From contig CM060733.1 of NCBI GenBank assembly GCA_030704615.1, forward strand, positions 46,748,001 to 46,812,000: a stretch of 64,000 nucleotides of DNA. The letters run 5' to 3'. This document shows positions 1 to 12,300 of the stretch, one piece after another (positions within the stretch are counted from its first letter, which is position 1; every line of letters begins with the position of its first letter). Below the pieces are notes generated by a model. That model ran no database searches, had not been told where the DNA came from, and was given only the letters and a program-made list of their open reading frames with translations. This DNA comes from Takakia lepidozioides (Eukaryota > Streptophyta > Takakiopsida > Takakiales > Takakiaceae). Both the position numbers and the translations under genes were made by a program.

Positions 1-44
1 TGGCTTTTAGCACACTTCTAACTTACTTTTTTTGGTCTGTGAAG

Positions 45-516
45 CTGCAATTCTCCCGCCACTGGTCTCTCCTGGGCCTGGTGCGGGTGTTGTGCATATG
101 AAAACAACCATCCCCATGTTTCCAACAAGGTATTACTCCTTATAATCATATATTTGGATGGATTTACGAGGTAGTAGAGGATTCTTGGCTCAATCTATTG
201 ATCAGGTTATGGGTTGTTCGTAGTAGTCTGTGTTTCTTTGCAACAAGCTCACGTTAAGGTGCATGAGTCCTGTGCATTGGAACTATTTATGAGTTGTTTC
301 TGATGTTGCAGGCAAGTTGTTCAACCAACTGTGACGGTACCACCGTCCAACTCTATTCCGCATCCGGCTTCCCAGTTTGGCCTCCGGGGAACCTACAATG
401 AGTTTCTGCCGGTGCCAGCCACAGTGACTTCAAACTATGGGCGTGGCTATACCCCAGCAAACACTTTCCGCTATGATAGCCGCGTGGGTGCAGGGGGGTC
501 AAACCGTCGCTATTAA
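45..516 (+). CDS. 3'-terminal two exons of an unrecognised gene (partial)
   Basis: A pyrimidine-rich stretch ending in AG at 43-44 is followed by an open exon at 45-129. It ends at a GT donor (130-131), and the intron closes with TTGCAG at 306-311. The second exon (312-516) ends in TAA. The phase fits: the first exon ends with AG and the next starts with G, making an Arg codon, and the frame stays open across the junction. The product is rich in Pro, Gly, Tyr and Arg (PGPGAG near the start, GGSNRRY at the end), like the low-complexity tail of some RNA-binding proteins, but no domain is visible. The gene continues left of the window. The splice model is inferred; the open frame is seen directly. 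Confidence 0.55.
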
Positions 517-2570
517 GCGCCGTCGGGAGGAAAGTGGTGTCAAGCCTACTCTGCCTTCCTGGGCTTTTAGGCGCCTACGTTGTCGAGGGTGAGATGTGTC
601 AGAGGAGTTTCATCTTCCCGATTGATAGAAGCAGAGAGTGTTGAAGGGGGATAGGGAGAGCAAAGTTGTTGGGAAATTGCTAGTGTCTTGCGAGTTCTGG
701 GTGTGGGAGGGTGAGAGGTGCACACATCTAACCTAGCGTCCATTAGGGGAGCTGGTCATATAAGTTGCAGGGTGGCTTTGGTGTAGTGGGGTGCTCCTTG
801 TGTTGGACAATATCAGCTACGAGGCTTTGAGTTGGGTATCTGGTGAAAGATGATGAAGATATGATGAAGATATGCGCAGAAGAAAGTTACAACAGCAGTG
901 AGGTTTTGAGTGGGCTTGTATTTTGTGTTGACGCACCAGTGTGCATGCATATGGTTTTTTGAAGTGTCTAGTTGGTGCAGGGGAAGTATTACCTCTTCTG
1001 TGAACCTTCATGTTGCGGACATAATGATCCCTAGTAATGATATATAAAGAGCTTCGGAAAATCGTTGTGGAATGTTTAACCTTTTTCCAATGCTGGTTGA
1101 ACATTCAGTGTGGCCCTAGTAAAAAGGCTAGACCCCAGCAAGTGAATATGGTTTGGAGGGAGGGAGCAGAGAACAGAAATTGGAATGACATGAGAGAGAA
1201 GCAGTTTATTGTTGTGCCCAGATGACAATCGATCCTGCACGAGACGGTGACTCAGTGCAATCCCTCACACCTGCTAAACATCCCCGAATGTTTTACTTAG
1301 TAACCTTGCATAGCACATAGACTGAATGACAGGGAGTTTGAGTTGAAACTGTGAGTATCCAAGCAGCATTTTTGTTTTACTGTACAGACTTTCCAAGGTG
1401 GCTATGGGAGCGAGGATGTCATAGCCAATCTACCTAACCCTCTCCCCAGGACTGGCTATAAGCAGTAGCATGCAATTATGGTGGGTTGCATAATGCTAGA
1501 AGTTTTCAACTGGTTGATTATGGCTGTGAATTGTATCAGGTGAAGTTAACTATCAAGGCAACTTGCCTAAAGTTAGAATTGTAAACTTGGTTACCTTGCA
1601 ATGCTCACTGTGAAATCTGACTCTTGTTAGTCCCTTAAACTCTTTAAATTTGGGGATGCTCTGTAGCATTGATACATTAGTAGCCCGTCTCGGGATTTCG
1701 ATAAAACGCTGTACACACACATATTATGATCTTCCCTTTGCAAAGACATGCATACATGGTTTTGGCCTGCTTGGATATGCCTCTGAATTTTGTGTGGCCT
1801 CATGGTAATGAAGCCGGTTGGGTAGTCGGGTCGGGTGGCCTTGGATATGGATCAGTTTGTTCACGCCAGCAGACCTTGCTCTTGACATGGCCATAGCAAG
1901 CCCCATCGCCCCAAAGCCACACACCACACTGCAAGAGTCACCACTACCTTTGCCTTTGAGAGCTTGGGTCACAGTGGTCACCACCGTGTCACAAGCTTCA
2001 ATTAACTCCCCACCGCAATTAACTCCCCACCGCAACGTAGGTAAAGTTAGAGACATTAAAAATAACTCTCTATTTAGAGTGGTTTTTGTCTTGAAGTTAA
2101 AGCTACTACTCCATTATGGGACTACTTAACACATATAGTAAAAGTAGGTCTGAAAAGCATCTCTTAGTGATTGCTTTTAGCCTAGCTAGAACTATATAAG
2201 AAGCTCATGTGAAGCCACATATCACTTGTTATCAGTTGTTCATGCTGTGCGCTTCTATGGTTGGGTGGAGAGCTTCTATACAATCCTCATTTGTTGTTAT
2301 ATCTACGTTTTCAACAAGTTTGTCTCTCACTCTGATGTCAATAAATTGATGATCACCAGGGCAAATGTATCTACAATGTGATGACCGGGGCTGAAATTTT
2401 AGTGAAGCGCAAATTGTCTACTGAAGTAGATTGCAAGGTCTTGTTATTTAGTGCCGCCAAATGTATATGGCAACAACATGATCAAGGTTCGAGCTATTGG
2501 TAGACCCGTAGTATGAAATTGACATTATGAGCCATTGCAGCTTCGATGAATGCTTTTATTCAGAGGGTAA
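517..2570. other. Intergenic region with probable 3' UTR
   Basis: The stretch after the stop at 516 is probably 3' UTR for some hundreds of bases. Short ORFs on both strands (for example near 1.7-2.1 kb) show no family features and overlap each other. Nothing else was supported up to the start of the F-box repeat unit. Confidence 0.4.
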
Positions 2571-3000
2571 AGAAGTTAAGAGCCAAGATGGAACTTAAAA
2601 CAAAGAATGCGAGAGCTTAATGAGAACGGTGGGATTTGATGCTATGCTGCCGTGCCTTTCCAACATTATCTGCTCTAGAAAAAGACACCAGAAAAAAGAA
2701 AAAAAAAGAAAAGAAAAAAAAGGGCACCATCAATCCTTGTAACACCGTCACCCACTCTGTAATTTGAACCCTGAACCTCATCTCCCTTAATCACAAACCA
2801 GCCTGTATAGACATGCATACCCATGTGCCATGCAGCATAGCATGCGTAGCATGGCATGGAGGCTTGGAGCATCAGGAACCCTAGACCCCCCCTACTTAAA
2901 CCCTCCAACTTGCTGCACTGCACACTCTTGCGCTTGTCTCTACTCGTCTCCCACTGCCCCCTCCCTCTGCTCCCTGCCCCTCCTCCAGCGACACAGAGCG

Positions 3001-3397
3001 GCAAGTAGGAGAGGGAGAGATCGATAGCGAGAGACAGAGAGGTAAGTAGGAGAGGGAGAGATCGTTCGATAGAGATAGGAGAGGTAAGTTGGAGAGGGAG
3101 AGATCGATAGAGAGAGACAGAGAGGTAAGTAGGAGAGGGAGAGATCGTTCGATAGAGATAAGAGAGGTAAGTTGGAGAGGGAGAGATCGATAGAGAGAGA
3201 CAGAGAGGTAAGTAGAAGACGGAGAGGTAAGTAGGAGAGGGAGAGATCGATAGAGAGACAGAGAGGTAAGCAGGATAGGGAGAGATCGATAGAGAGAGAC
3301 AGAGAGGTAAGTAGGATAGGGAGAGATCGATAGAGAGACAGAGAGGTAAGTAGGAGAGGGAGAGATCGATAGAGAGAGACAGAGAGGGAGCTCGGAG
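3001..3397 (+). repeat. Purine-rich minisatellite, about 41-bp unit
   Basis: Roughly ten tandem variants of a unit built from AGAGAGACAGAGAGGTAAGT and GGAGAGGGAGAGATCGATAG. The + strand is almost all purine. The same array is short in copy B and much longer, on the other strand, in copy C. Serine/leucine-rich ORFs across it are repeat translation and were not called. Confidence 0.9.
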
Positions 3398-3524
3398 AGA
3401 GGCTCCTCACGAGAGATATCCGTGTTATCTGTCAATCAGTGCAACATGTCGGACTGCTTGTATTTGCGACGTGCCGGGCTGGATTGACGCGACAAAGGGA
3501 TGTTTGGTTGGATCGATGATGGTG

Positions 3525-3876
3525 GGCCTGGATGCTATGGCAGTGACTCGAGTGGCTACAGCTGGAGGCTTGATCTGTTACACCATCCAACAATTTCATG
3601 ACAATGAAATCATTTTATACAATAAAACAGATGATTCAGACAATGACGAAGGAGGTGAGGTCGATGAAGGCGGCGAGTTCCAGGAAGTGAGAGTTTTCCC
3701 ATTCACGCCGAGTTACACCATCACAGGTGGTGGTGAGGTCGACGAAAGAGGTTGCCTATGAGTGCAGAGATTCGGCCCTGATTCGGCCTGTTAGGTTGGG
3801 AAATTGTTGGGTAGTGTAACAGATTAATCCTCCATCGGCGATAGCCACTGGAGTCACTGCCATAGCATCTAGGCCC
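3525..3876. repeat. Inverted repeat of F-box sequence (hairpin-forming)
   Basis: Arms at about 3525-3597 and 3800-3876 are reverse complements at roughly 85% by eye over about 74 bp, with a loop of about 200 bp. Both arms derive from the same F-box segment (the stretch encoding GLDAMAV to CYTTQQF). The + arm continues into the F-box C-terminus (NEIILYN to VRVFPFTPSYTI) at 3600-3725, so it is an inverted, internally deleted gene copy next to the truncated gene. Confidence 0.75.
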
Positions 3877-4238
3877 ATATTGTCCAAGTTCGGCATGGTA
3901 CCCCACCCTTTGGATACAAGATTGAGACTGCACCCTCGGCGTTGCTTCGCTTTCACAGGGAGAACAAGGCCGAATGCATCCAAACCACATTTTTTGAGCA
4001 TTTCTGTATCCTCTTGTGTCCCTTTGAACGCTTTGCAGGTTGGGAAGGTCTTAGATATGTCTTGGAGCGACCACCCGGTCATACACGCCTGCAGATTCCT
4101 AACGATGTCTGTAGAGAGGTCCAGTTCCTGCTCCGCGGATGTACGGGGCCTAGTTGAGCGTGCCCTGCATAAGATTTCCGATGATTTCGTCGTGAATACA
4201 TAGTTAATTTTCTTCACATGTTGTTCTGCATGCTCCAT
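3756..4238 (-). pseudogene. F-box protein pseudogene, N-terminal part
   Basis: This 160-codon ORF starts with MEHAEQ and matches the first ~150 residues of the intact F-box ORF at 36706-38346: the F-box-like segment near residues 40-75 and the conserved GLDAFGLVLPVKAKQRRG stretch. After TTQQFP it jumps into the unit's 3' flank, so about 1.2 kb of coding sequence is deleted. The result lacks the propeller-like middle and the acidic tail. A truncated product is possible in principle, but loss of the substrate-binding region argues for a pseudogene. Confidence 0.75.
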
Positions 4239-5388
4239 GTTCTGGCCTGCTGATCAGTTTATTCTCTCTGCAATGTTGGTACTGTGATCTATATCATATT
4301 CTGAACGTTCATTTATTTGCTTGTATATACAGGGCACACAAGGCGCACCTAAACTTGGAGGAACTGCTGCGCTGCAAGCTCTGGCGAACTCTAAACAGCT
4401 CTCTGTCCTGTCAGCCACGCGGTTTCTATTATATCTAGCACTTTGTGTGCTTTTTGCAGAGCTCTCAGGACTCATTTTCATTACTTCTTCTCTAGTTTTC
4501 CCCTGGCCCCTGTTCTTGCTTGGCTCTGATTTCCACAGAGTCGATCGCTCCAATTGAATTTCAAAGGACTCTGTCCTTAGACTGTCCCATTTGGTTTAAA
4601 TTTTTTTTTTGAATAAAGTGGACCTCTTATATTCATTCTCACAACCTGCATTTTGACTAGTTGATGGCCCAGACCCATTAGCAGCTCGCAACTCCAGTAA
4701 TGCTGCAGCGACGTAATATGCCCTGTACATGCACAAGAAGAGATGAGGCTAGTTGTAATTAGCTTCTACTGTGCAGAGCAGGTCCACGTCTGAACACATC
4801 AAGGACGTTTTAGAGAAAGAAAAAATGTCCAACACATTTGTGACTGAAGACTTTCATACACCAACGGTCTACACTCTTAAGACACTCGAGATAGACACTG
4901 GCAATTCCTTAATAGAGCAAGTGAATATGCAAAATGCATGATCATAGCAAAACAAACAAATCTGCATATAATGAATCCAATACCATTTAAAATATAGAAG
5001 TTCAAGAGAGTAAAAGCAGAAATCAGAATGCAGAGGAACAGCAATCAGCTGGGGAGAACACAACTAGCAAGTGTCAAGAGTCCTGATCTAGTTGCAGGGA
5101 AGAAGCGGCCGGATAATATGATCAGTCAAGTGCTTGCAAGCAAATACTATACATCTGGTAAAAGCAATAGGAAAGAATAGAATGAATACATACATGTAGA
5201 AATCTCCACCGACTGATGAGTACGAAGACGGACTAGTGTATAAGCCAAGTGATAGACCGATGGGCCAGCCGATCAAGCGTTAGGAGAGCCCTCACAGTTG
5301 ATGCCTAATTCGCACAGAGATGAACAAAGACCAGGGGAGTCGGTGTGACCTCCAAACTCACAGTTGATGCCTAATTTGCACAGTGATA

Positions 5389-5700
5389 TGTTGAGTAATA
5401 GAGTTACAAATCTGATTCAGATCAGTTTTAGTTTAGTGCGGCTACCTTAGTTAGTGACAACCGTAGTTAGAGTATTCTAGTGTATGTAGCTCTGGAAGGT
5501 GTTTTCAAATTACGGCGCGCTTAAGATGCCATCATCACCACGACACCACGACAGACACATGACAGATACATATCACGATAGCAGTCTGTACTCTCTAGTT
5601 GTCTTTGAGTCTGTATTTTCAGTGGCTGTGAATTGAGACTTAGTGAGAGAGCTTGTGTGTCCATGGAGGTTCTGTTTATGCTGCTCCAATTTGATTAAAA
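5389..5700 (+). repeat. Ty1/copia 5' LTR
   Basis: It starts TGTTGAG, typical of plant copia LTRs, exactly where the F-box repeat unit is interrupted, and ends just before a primer-binding site at 5701. The final dinucleotide is AA where CA is usual, so the 3' end is probably mutated. No second copy of this LTR was found, so the element has lost its 3' end in this window. Confidence 0.6.
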
Positions 5701-5715
5701 GGTTATGAGCCCACC
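5701..5715 (+). promoter_or_regulatory. Copia primer-binding site, initiator-tRNA anticodon-loop type
   Basis: GGTTATGAGCCCACC follows the LTR end directly. It is complementary, with about one mismatch by recall, to the anticodon stem-loop of plant initiator tRNA-Met and not to the tRNA 3' end. Priming from an internal initiator tRNA-Met fragment is known for Drosophila copia. The position supports the call; the tRNA match is from memory. Confidence 0.6.
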
Positions 5716-5803
5716 TTGTCAAGAAGCTGCGTGTATTTTAATAGCCAAACGTCTGAGAGCAAAAGCATAGAAGAAAGAAAGGTGAAAGAGAGATTCATGA
5801 GCA

Positions 5804-6594
5804 ATGGCGGGAGGCACAGATAAAGAGAGTTTCGGGATACGCAAGTTCAGTGGCGATGGTTTTCCACTTTGGAGATTCATGATGGAGTACATGTACAAGA
5901 GCAGAGGACTGTGGGAGATTGTTAGAGGTAAGGAGAAGACACCTACCTTGAATTCTCAGGAGTGGGACAGCAAGAACACGCAAGCAATCGTGATTCTCAT
6001 ACAAGCCATTGACGAGAAGCATTTGCAGCATGTGATGCATTGTGAGAATGCGGCAGACATGTGGAGTCTTTTGATTCAGGTGAATGAACAGACATCAGAA
6101 GAGAATATCCACCATTTACAAGCCAAATGGTACAAGATCCGTATGTAGCCAGGGGAAAGTGTGGCTACTTATTGGAGTAATATCAAGTCTACTCTAGCAA
6201 ACAGTTGAAAGATGTTGGACGTGAAATGGACGAGATGTAAATTCTGACAAAAATTATTTGCGGGCTTCCACCGAGCTTTGACAATCTGTTGTTCGCCTGG
6301 GACAGTGTTCCTAAAGGAGAGCAAACTTTGAAGAAGTTACAAGAACATTTACTGAAGAAAGAATCGCTAGATAAGGAACGCCAAGTTGACCAGGATGGTG
6401 CGGATAAGGCTTTTTTCACCAACAGTGAAAGATACCGTAACATTGGAAAGAGTGGAAGTAGTGGGGGGAGCAACACCACTGCAAAGAGTGGGAGTCAGCA
6501 GAAGCGCGAATACACTCCCGAAGAGAGGAAGACTAGGAATAGAAGAATTGCTGAATTGAAGAAGAACAGCCAGTGCAATGAATGCCATGGATGG
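5804..6594 (+). pseudogene. Ty1/copia gag, 5' part
   Basis: The ORF starts MAGGTDKESFGI and shows the copia gag pattern (UBN2-type): F-x-G-D-x-F-P-L-W near the start and an MWSLL block near residue 85. Stop codons near 6148, 6205 and 6238 break the frame, which resumes as CGLPPSFDNLLFAWDS and runs to the first half of a CCHC zinc knuckle (C-N-E-C-H-G-W). The frame stops there because a Ty3 LTR is inserted at 6595. The knuckle continues at 17,686 on the far side. The element cannot make functional Gag. Confidence 0.85.
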
Positions 6595-7319
6595 TGAAAA
6601 GGATCTTACTCTCTTTCCTCGGTCCAACTACAGAACAAATTCAGGCCCTTTTCTTATCTTGCCGTTCATAGGGAATCTATCATGATCCCAAGAAATCTGC
6701 TTGCTTGAATCAACGTCAATATGGACTCATGTGACCATCTTCTTTTATTCCAGTCACCGTTCATTGACTCAGACCGTACCAGAGACCACACCAGTCCTAT
6801 GATCGTTCACCCCTGTTCTTCACGGAAGTGTATTCACAAGCCTTAAGCAGATCTTTCTTGTCCCAAACAGAAACTAGAATCAAATCTGCATTGTCACTCT
6901 TCTTATCAACACCTGATGAAGCCTAAGTCATAGGATTTACACTTTTTCTCTATACAAAGGAGAAATCACAGTCCCTGCCGCTGCAATGCACCAAAGGCCA
7001 GTGACAACTATTCCAACATCAACCTACGCTCTAAAAGCACAGCACCGGCTACAGCATCCGGTCCACCCAGCTACCACGCCGTGCTACACACAGATTTCCT
7101 GTCGATGCAGATCTGCTCTAGACGCCTGTACGCCATCATCCTTTCTTCAACCCTCTTGCCATCTCCAAGCACGCCTCAAAAATCCCTAGTCTTGGATCTC
7201 AGCTTCATGCACGCGAGCCTGCTCCATTTTACCTGCAACTGTCAACTCGGCGATATTCTAGCTGTCTCTTGTTATTCCAAACTGGTTGACAGGTCGATCT
7301 TCGTTCCTGGCACCTAACA
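6595..7319 (-). repeat. Ty3/gypsy 3' LTR (complete)
   Basis: On the minus strand it starts TGTTAGGTGCCAGGAACG and ends CTTTTCA, about 725 bp. The part at 6942-7319 matches 17308-17680 in direct orientation; the part at 6595-6941 matches 18706-19037 in inverted orientation. It is therefore the intact reference for the two separated halves of the 5' LTR. Confidence 0.85.
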
Positions 7320-9307
7320 AATTCCCCCTCCCAAAGACAGGTCATTGTCCTCAATGATAGAAAATGAGGGGTAACTCAAAGTCAATTCATTTTCCTTCTC
7401 CCAAGTAGCTTCTGTCTCTGGGTAATGCAACCACTTAATCAAATGTTCTTTCCAAGAACGGTTGCGCAGGTGCTTCACTCGCGTTTCTAGAATCTTTTCG
7501 GGTTCAGCCATCAGCTGACTATCATTCATGGCTTGAGGCAACGTCGGCAAGATGTGTGATGGGTCTGACATATACCTTCGGAGAAGGCTGACATGGAAAG
7601 TTTTATGGATCTTCCATGTTGGAGGCAGATCCAACTCATAGGCCACTGTGCCATGGCGTTCTAGGATTTTAAACCTTGGTGACAACTTATAACACTTGCC
7701 CAGTGTTAGATTGCTTCTTTTAGGTGTAACTTTCAAAAACACCATATCACCAATGGCAAATTCACGAAAAGTTTTGTGCTTATCAGCAAAGAACTTGGCC
7801 CGTTTTTGTGCAGCCTGCATACTACGCTTTACCAAATCTAGGACAGAGTGGATCTCTTTGATTCTGTCGTTCACACTCTGCACATTTGATGGTGGTGTAA
7901 TAAGCGAAGCAAGAGCCAAGCAATCTCGTCCATATAAAGCTTCAAATGGGCTCATGCCAATGGCACTGTGGAAATGCTTGTTATAAGCAAATTCCACCAT
8001 ATACAGATATTGTTCCCAAGAGGACTGACTTTCACCAACGTACATCCTCAACATCTCTTCTATTGTACGGTTGGTCCTTTCTGTTTGAGCATTTGTTTCT
8101 GGGTGAAAGGCCGTACTCAGTTTCACCTTGGTTCCCAATTTCTTGAACAAGTCAATCCAAAAATGACTTGTAAACTTTGAGTCCCTGTCACAAATAATCT
8201 CCCAAGGCAGACCATGGATCCTGAATATCTTTTCATGTACAAGGATGCAACATCAGATGCCGTAGCACTCATCCTTGTAGGTATCAAGTGGGCTATCTTA
8301 GACAACCTATCTACAACCACCATGATACTGTCATGGCCATTTCTGGTCCTGGGCAATGCCACAATGAAATCCATGCTAATGGATTCCCAATTCCATCCAA
8401 GAACAGATAAAGGTTGTAATAATCCAGGAGGTCTGACTCTCTCTGACTTCGAAACCTGACATGGGAAACAATTCTGCACATACTCTTTAATTTCTCTCTT
8501 CATACCTAGCCAAAAATAGTGTTTCCGTATTGACCAATAGGTTCTCTGAAAGCCCGGGTGTCCAAAGATTGGAATATTGTGACTGTCATGAATAATCCGC
8601 AATCTCAAGTCTGGAATCACGGGAACACACAACCGACCATCATAAAATAACACCCCATCTCTCAAGAGGTATGGCCGGTATTTCTCTTTCTCAATAGAAG
8701 TTCTTTGGTCATGAGACAAACTCTTGAATGGCTCTTTGAAGAATTCATCGACCTCATACTGACCTTTAATGTCTTGAAATATAGTGCTACTGATGCATGA
8801 GACAACATTAGCTTGTAATGGTCTCCTAGAAAGTGCATCAGCAATCACATTCTCTCTCCCCTTGACATACTTTAGGTCATAATGGAATTGCTGAAGCAGT
8901 TCTGACCACCTAATCTGCCTCTGACTCAAATGAGGTTGTGTGGTCAAGTATTTCAAACTATGATGGTCAGTCTCTATCACAAAATCAACTGGAAGCAGGT
9001 AATGCCTCCATATCTTCAGAGCATGAACTATTGTCAACAGTTCTTTTTCATGAGTTGGGTAATTCTTTTCCGCTGGACTGATCTTTCAAGATTCGTAGGC
9101 AATCACTTGCCCATCTTGCATCAGCACAGCCCCAATAGCAAGATCACTTGCATCGGTACACAGTACGATTGCTCCATTCGTAGGGTCGAGCAATCTCAGT
9201 ACATGAGCATGTGTCAAGGCAAACTTCAATTTCTCAAAACTGTTATCACATTCTCTTGTCCAGACGTGTGTTGTGAATTTTAGATGTATTGCTAGACGTG
9301 GAGTCAC
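7314..9307 (-). pseudogene. Ty3/gypsy RNase H - integrase - chromodomain
   Basis: Reading down the minus strand: RNase H (CTDASDLAIGAVL, then ETDHHSLKYL and KGRENVIADALSR), the HHCC zinc domain of integrase (from HDSHNIPIFGH to CFPCQ), the catalytic core (MDFIVALPRTRNGHDS; the region of the second Asp; HPETNAQTERTN with the Glu), and a C-terminal chromodomain-like segment (KHLRNRSWKEHLIKWL to EATWEKENEL). These mark a chromovirus. A one-base deletion near 8236 shifts the frame inside the integrase core, between two catalytic acids. At about 9275-9320 the RNase H start is cut off by repeat copy A. Reverse transcriptase of apparently the same element ends at 21,752, almost exactly where this RNase H begins. 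Confidence 0.9.
7320..7335 (-). promoter_or_regulatory. Ty3 polypurine tract
   Basis: On the minus strand TTTGGGAGGGGGAAT lies directly upstream of the 3' LTR start. This is where plus-strand DNA synthesis would be primed, and it confirms the LTR boundary and orientation. Confidence 0.8.
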
Positions 9308-9319
9308 GCCTCAGGTGCG

Positions 9320-12300
9320 CCAATGCTGCTCTTGTTTGGCTCTGATTTCCGCAGAGTCGATCGCCCCAATTGAATTTCAAAGGACTCTGTTCTTCTGTCC
9401 CATTTGGTTTTAAGAAAAAAATGAAGGCAGTGGTACTGACCTCTTATATTCATTCTCACGACCTGCATTTTGACTAGTTGATGGGCCAGACCCATTACCA
9501 GCTCGCAACTCCAGTAATGCTGCAGCAACGTAATGTTCCCTATACATGCACAAGAAGAGATGAGGCTAGTTGTAATACTTGGCTCGAGAGCTTCTACAAT
9601 GAAGAGTAGGACGTCTGAACACATCAAGGACGTTTTAGGGATAGAAAAATGTCCAACACATTTGTGACTGTGAAGACTTTCATGTACACTAAAAGGTCTA
9701 CACTCTTAAGACACTCCAGATAGACACTGGCAGTTCCTTAATAGAGCAAGTGAACATATGCGAAATGTTCATGATAATAGCAAAACAAACAAATCTGCAT
9801 GTATACAATGAATCTAATGCATACCAAATGTAGAGCAAGTTCATGAGTAAAAGCAGAAATCAGAATGCAGACGAACAACAATCAGCTGGGGAGATAACAA
9901 CTCGTAAGTGCCAAGAGTCCTGATCTAGTTGGAGGGAAGAAGCGGCCGGATAATATGATCAGTCAAGTGCTTGCAAATACTATACATCTGGTAAAAGCAT
10001 TAGGAAAGAATAGAATGAATACATACATGTTGAAATCTCCACAGAAACTGATGAGTACGAAGACGAACTGGTGTATAAAGTCAAGTGATAAACCGATGGG
10101 CCACCCACAACCAGAATGTTGGGAAAGCTGAAGTTGATCAAGCTAAAGTGGATGTTAGGAAGAATAACCACGAAGACTTGGGAAGATGCGAGCGATTGAA
10201 GAAGCCTAAGCCCTCACAGTTGATGCCTAATTCGCACAGAGATGAACTTTACTAGCGGAGTCGGTGTGACGTCCAAAATCACAGTTGATGCCTAATTTGC
10301 ACAGTGATAGCACGAGGGCTGATACTTAACTCGCGCAGGGACCAGCGGTGCGAAGCGATCTGCAAAATTCACCTGGTTTGATGCCTAGTTGGCACAGAGA
10401 TCAGTGTGACAGTTGAAGCTTAATCACACAGAGCTGGGAGATAGCTGCACAGAGCTCGTGACAGTTGAAGCTTAATTCGCACACAGCTGCACAGAGCTGA
10501 TCAGCCGAGTCCGTGTGAAGCGATCGTTTGTTTCGCACACAACTGGGATTGCATAGAAGAGATCAGCGAGAAGCTTCCGCCCACGAAATGGATGCAATGC
10601 GCGACAAAGACTAGCGATTGCGTTTCACAAGCCTAATCTTAAGCACGCAAATCGAAGCTCGTGACAGTTGAAGCTTAATTCGCACACAGCTGCACAGAGC
10701 TGATCAGCCGAGTGGTGTGAAGCGATCGGTTGTTTCGCACACAACTGGGATTGGATAGAAGAGATCAGCGATATTGCGAGAAGCTTCCGCCCGCGAAATG
10801 GATGCAATGCGCGACAAAGATCAGCGATCGCGTTTCGCAAGCAATTCTTGAGCACACGATCGCGTACGCAGGAAAGGCAAAGCAGCTCGCAAGGTGAGCG
10901 ATGGCGCAACGGACGTGCTTATCACAACAAGCGCAGATCGCAGAGTCCCTCGCTTCAGACTGCTGCTCGCTCATCCCTCCACACTCATCCCTCCACACTC
11001 ATCGCTCTCTTTATACCCTCTGCCCCAGAGCGCGAAGACTTACTCGCACACACATCCATTTACCACCCGGGTAAATATTTTGCACATGTATTGTTTTTGG
11101 TCCGGGATTTGAGCCCACAATCACCTCTGCTGCGCCCCCACCGCCTTAACAGCTATTTAACTAATTAGTTACTGTTGTAATAGAGCTGGGTGTGGGGTGA
11201 GCCCGATAATTGGGGCCACTTGAGTTACCGCGACGGAATTACACAGCTGCCATCAAATTACCTTCCTTAACTTCCACGCCGCTTCCAATGTCAACTCTAA
11301 TTTTAGTGCGCACTTTTCAGAGTGTAAAATATCTGTGTAACTTCCACACGTGTGGGCCCAACAGAGCGACATGGATACTTGCGGCAGGCAACGTGCCTTT
11401 TGTCGTCTTCTCACTTGTGCACTCACTCCGCCCTTTTTGTCGGGCACGCCTGCAAAGGCTGCAGTGGGGGTAGAAGGATGGCACGTGCTCTTCCATGGCA
11501 GTCCAGGGGTAGCCAGAATTCGAACCCAGAACCACCCAGCCACCCACCCACTTTTAGTGCAATGGCCAAGTAGTCAACTGTGGGCACCATTCTGACTTTG
11601 TTTGGTGTGGTCGGGCAACTGCATGTGGATGAGAGATGATTGGAATATTCACCTTCATCCAACTAGAGATCATCCGTTGGGAGAGTTGTGCAGTGGATGC
11701 CGAAAGGTTGAGGATAAGGTGGATGGTGGATGGATGAAGATGATTGTGGGGACATGCATCCGCGTGGATAGGCATGAGCGGGATGGAGGGTGTGCGGGGA
11801 TTGCGATGGCTAATAAAGCAAGAGAGCAGAGGGGGCAGGGGCAGGCCAACGAAAAAAGTAAAAGTGATGGCTCTGTAACCCCACTGGGATGGTGCCGCCT
11901 CCACACATACATTATACTCACGTCTTTGTCGCTTGGTCGGTGGTTGTCAGAGAAGGTGTCAAAGGGATAGGGTGGAAGGATGGATGAATGCTCACCATCC
12001 TTCCACAGTCTATCATCCATCACTTTTCTGACCATGTTGTTGACCGCAAAGTATCTAACTGTAGAAATGTGCCATGGAGATTCGTTATGACAATCCCACG
12101 TAGCATTCAAATTACATTAGCGATGGCAACCAGCATTTTTTTTCTCATTTTTCAAAAGTAGTGCGACTGGCCACCTGTGTATTCTAGCAGCACCACAGGT
12201 AGCAAAAAATGAGTTGGCACCTCTAAAAGGTCACTACATGAGAGGTGGCACATTTTAACAGGCCCACGGTGGCAGGATTCATTTTCGCTTAGGAAATAAG

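Larger units (their letters stand above)
2571..5388 (-). mobile_element. F-box repeat unit, copy 1 (truncated and internally deleted)
   Basis: The left edge, near AAGTTAAGAGCC at about 2572, matches the reverse complement of about 39,800, the right edge of copy C. The order within the unit is shared with copies B and C: a purine minisatellite, an inverted F-box fragment, the F-box gene on the minus strand, then its long 5' leader. Most of the F-box gene is deleted here. The unit stops at 5388, where a copia LTR begins directly after CACAGTGATA; copy A continues past the same point with unit sequence near 10,310. No terminal inverted repeats or target duplication were seen, so it may be a segmental duplication and not a transposon. 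Confidence 0.6.

Noticed and set aside
1724-2129. Overlapping 103- and 110-codon ORFs on opposite strands
   Set aside because: No family pattern; they probably arise by chance in GC-richer intergenic DNA.
2896-3435. Long Ser/Leu-rich ORFs on the minus strand (also + strand at 38,771-39,493)
   Set aside because: They are translations of the purine/pyrimidine minisatellite and exist in overlapping frames.
2571-5388. Calling the F-box unit a named transposon class
   Set aside because: No LTR, terminal inverted repeat, target duplication or transposase could be found; segmental duplication is equally possible.
11210-11600. Pairs of ORFs conserved between 11.2-11.6 kb and 34.3-34.7 kb
   Set aside because: Conservation extends equally over non-coding DNA of the duplicated unit, and ORFs on both strands are conserved alike.
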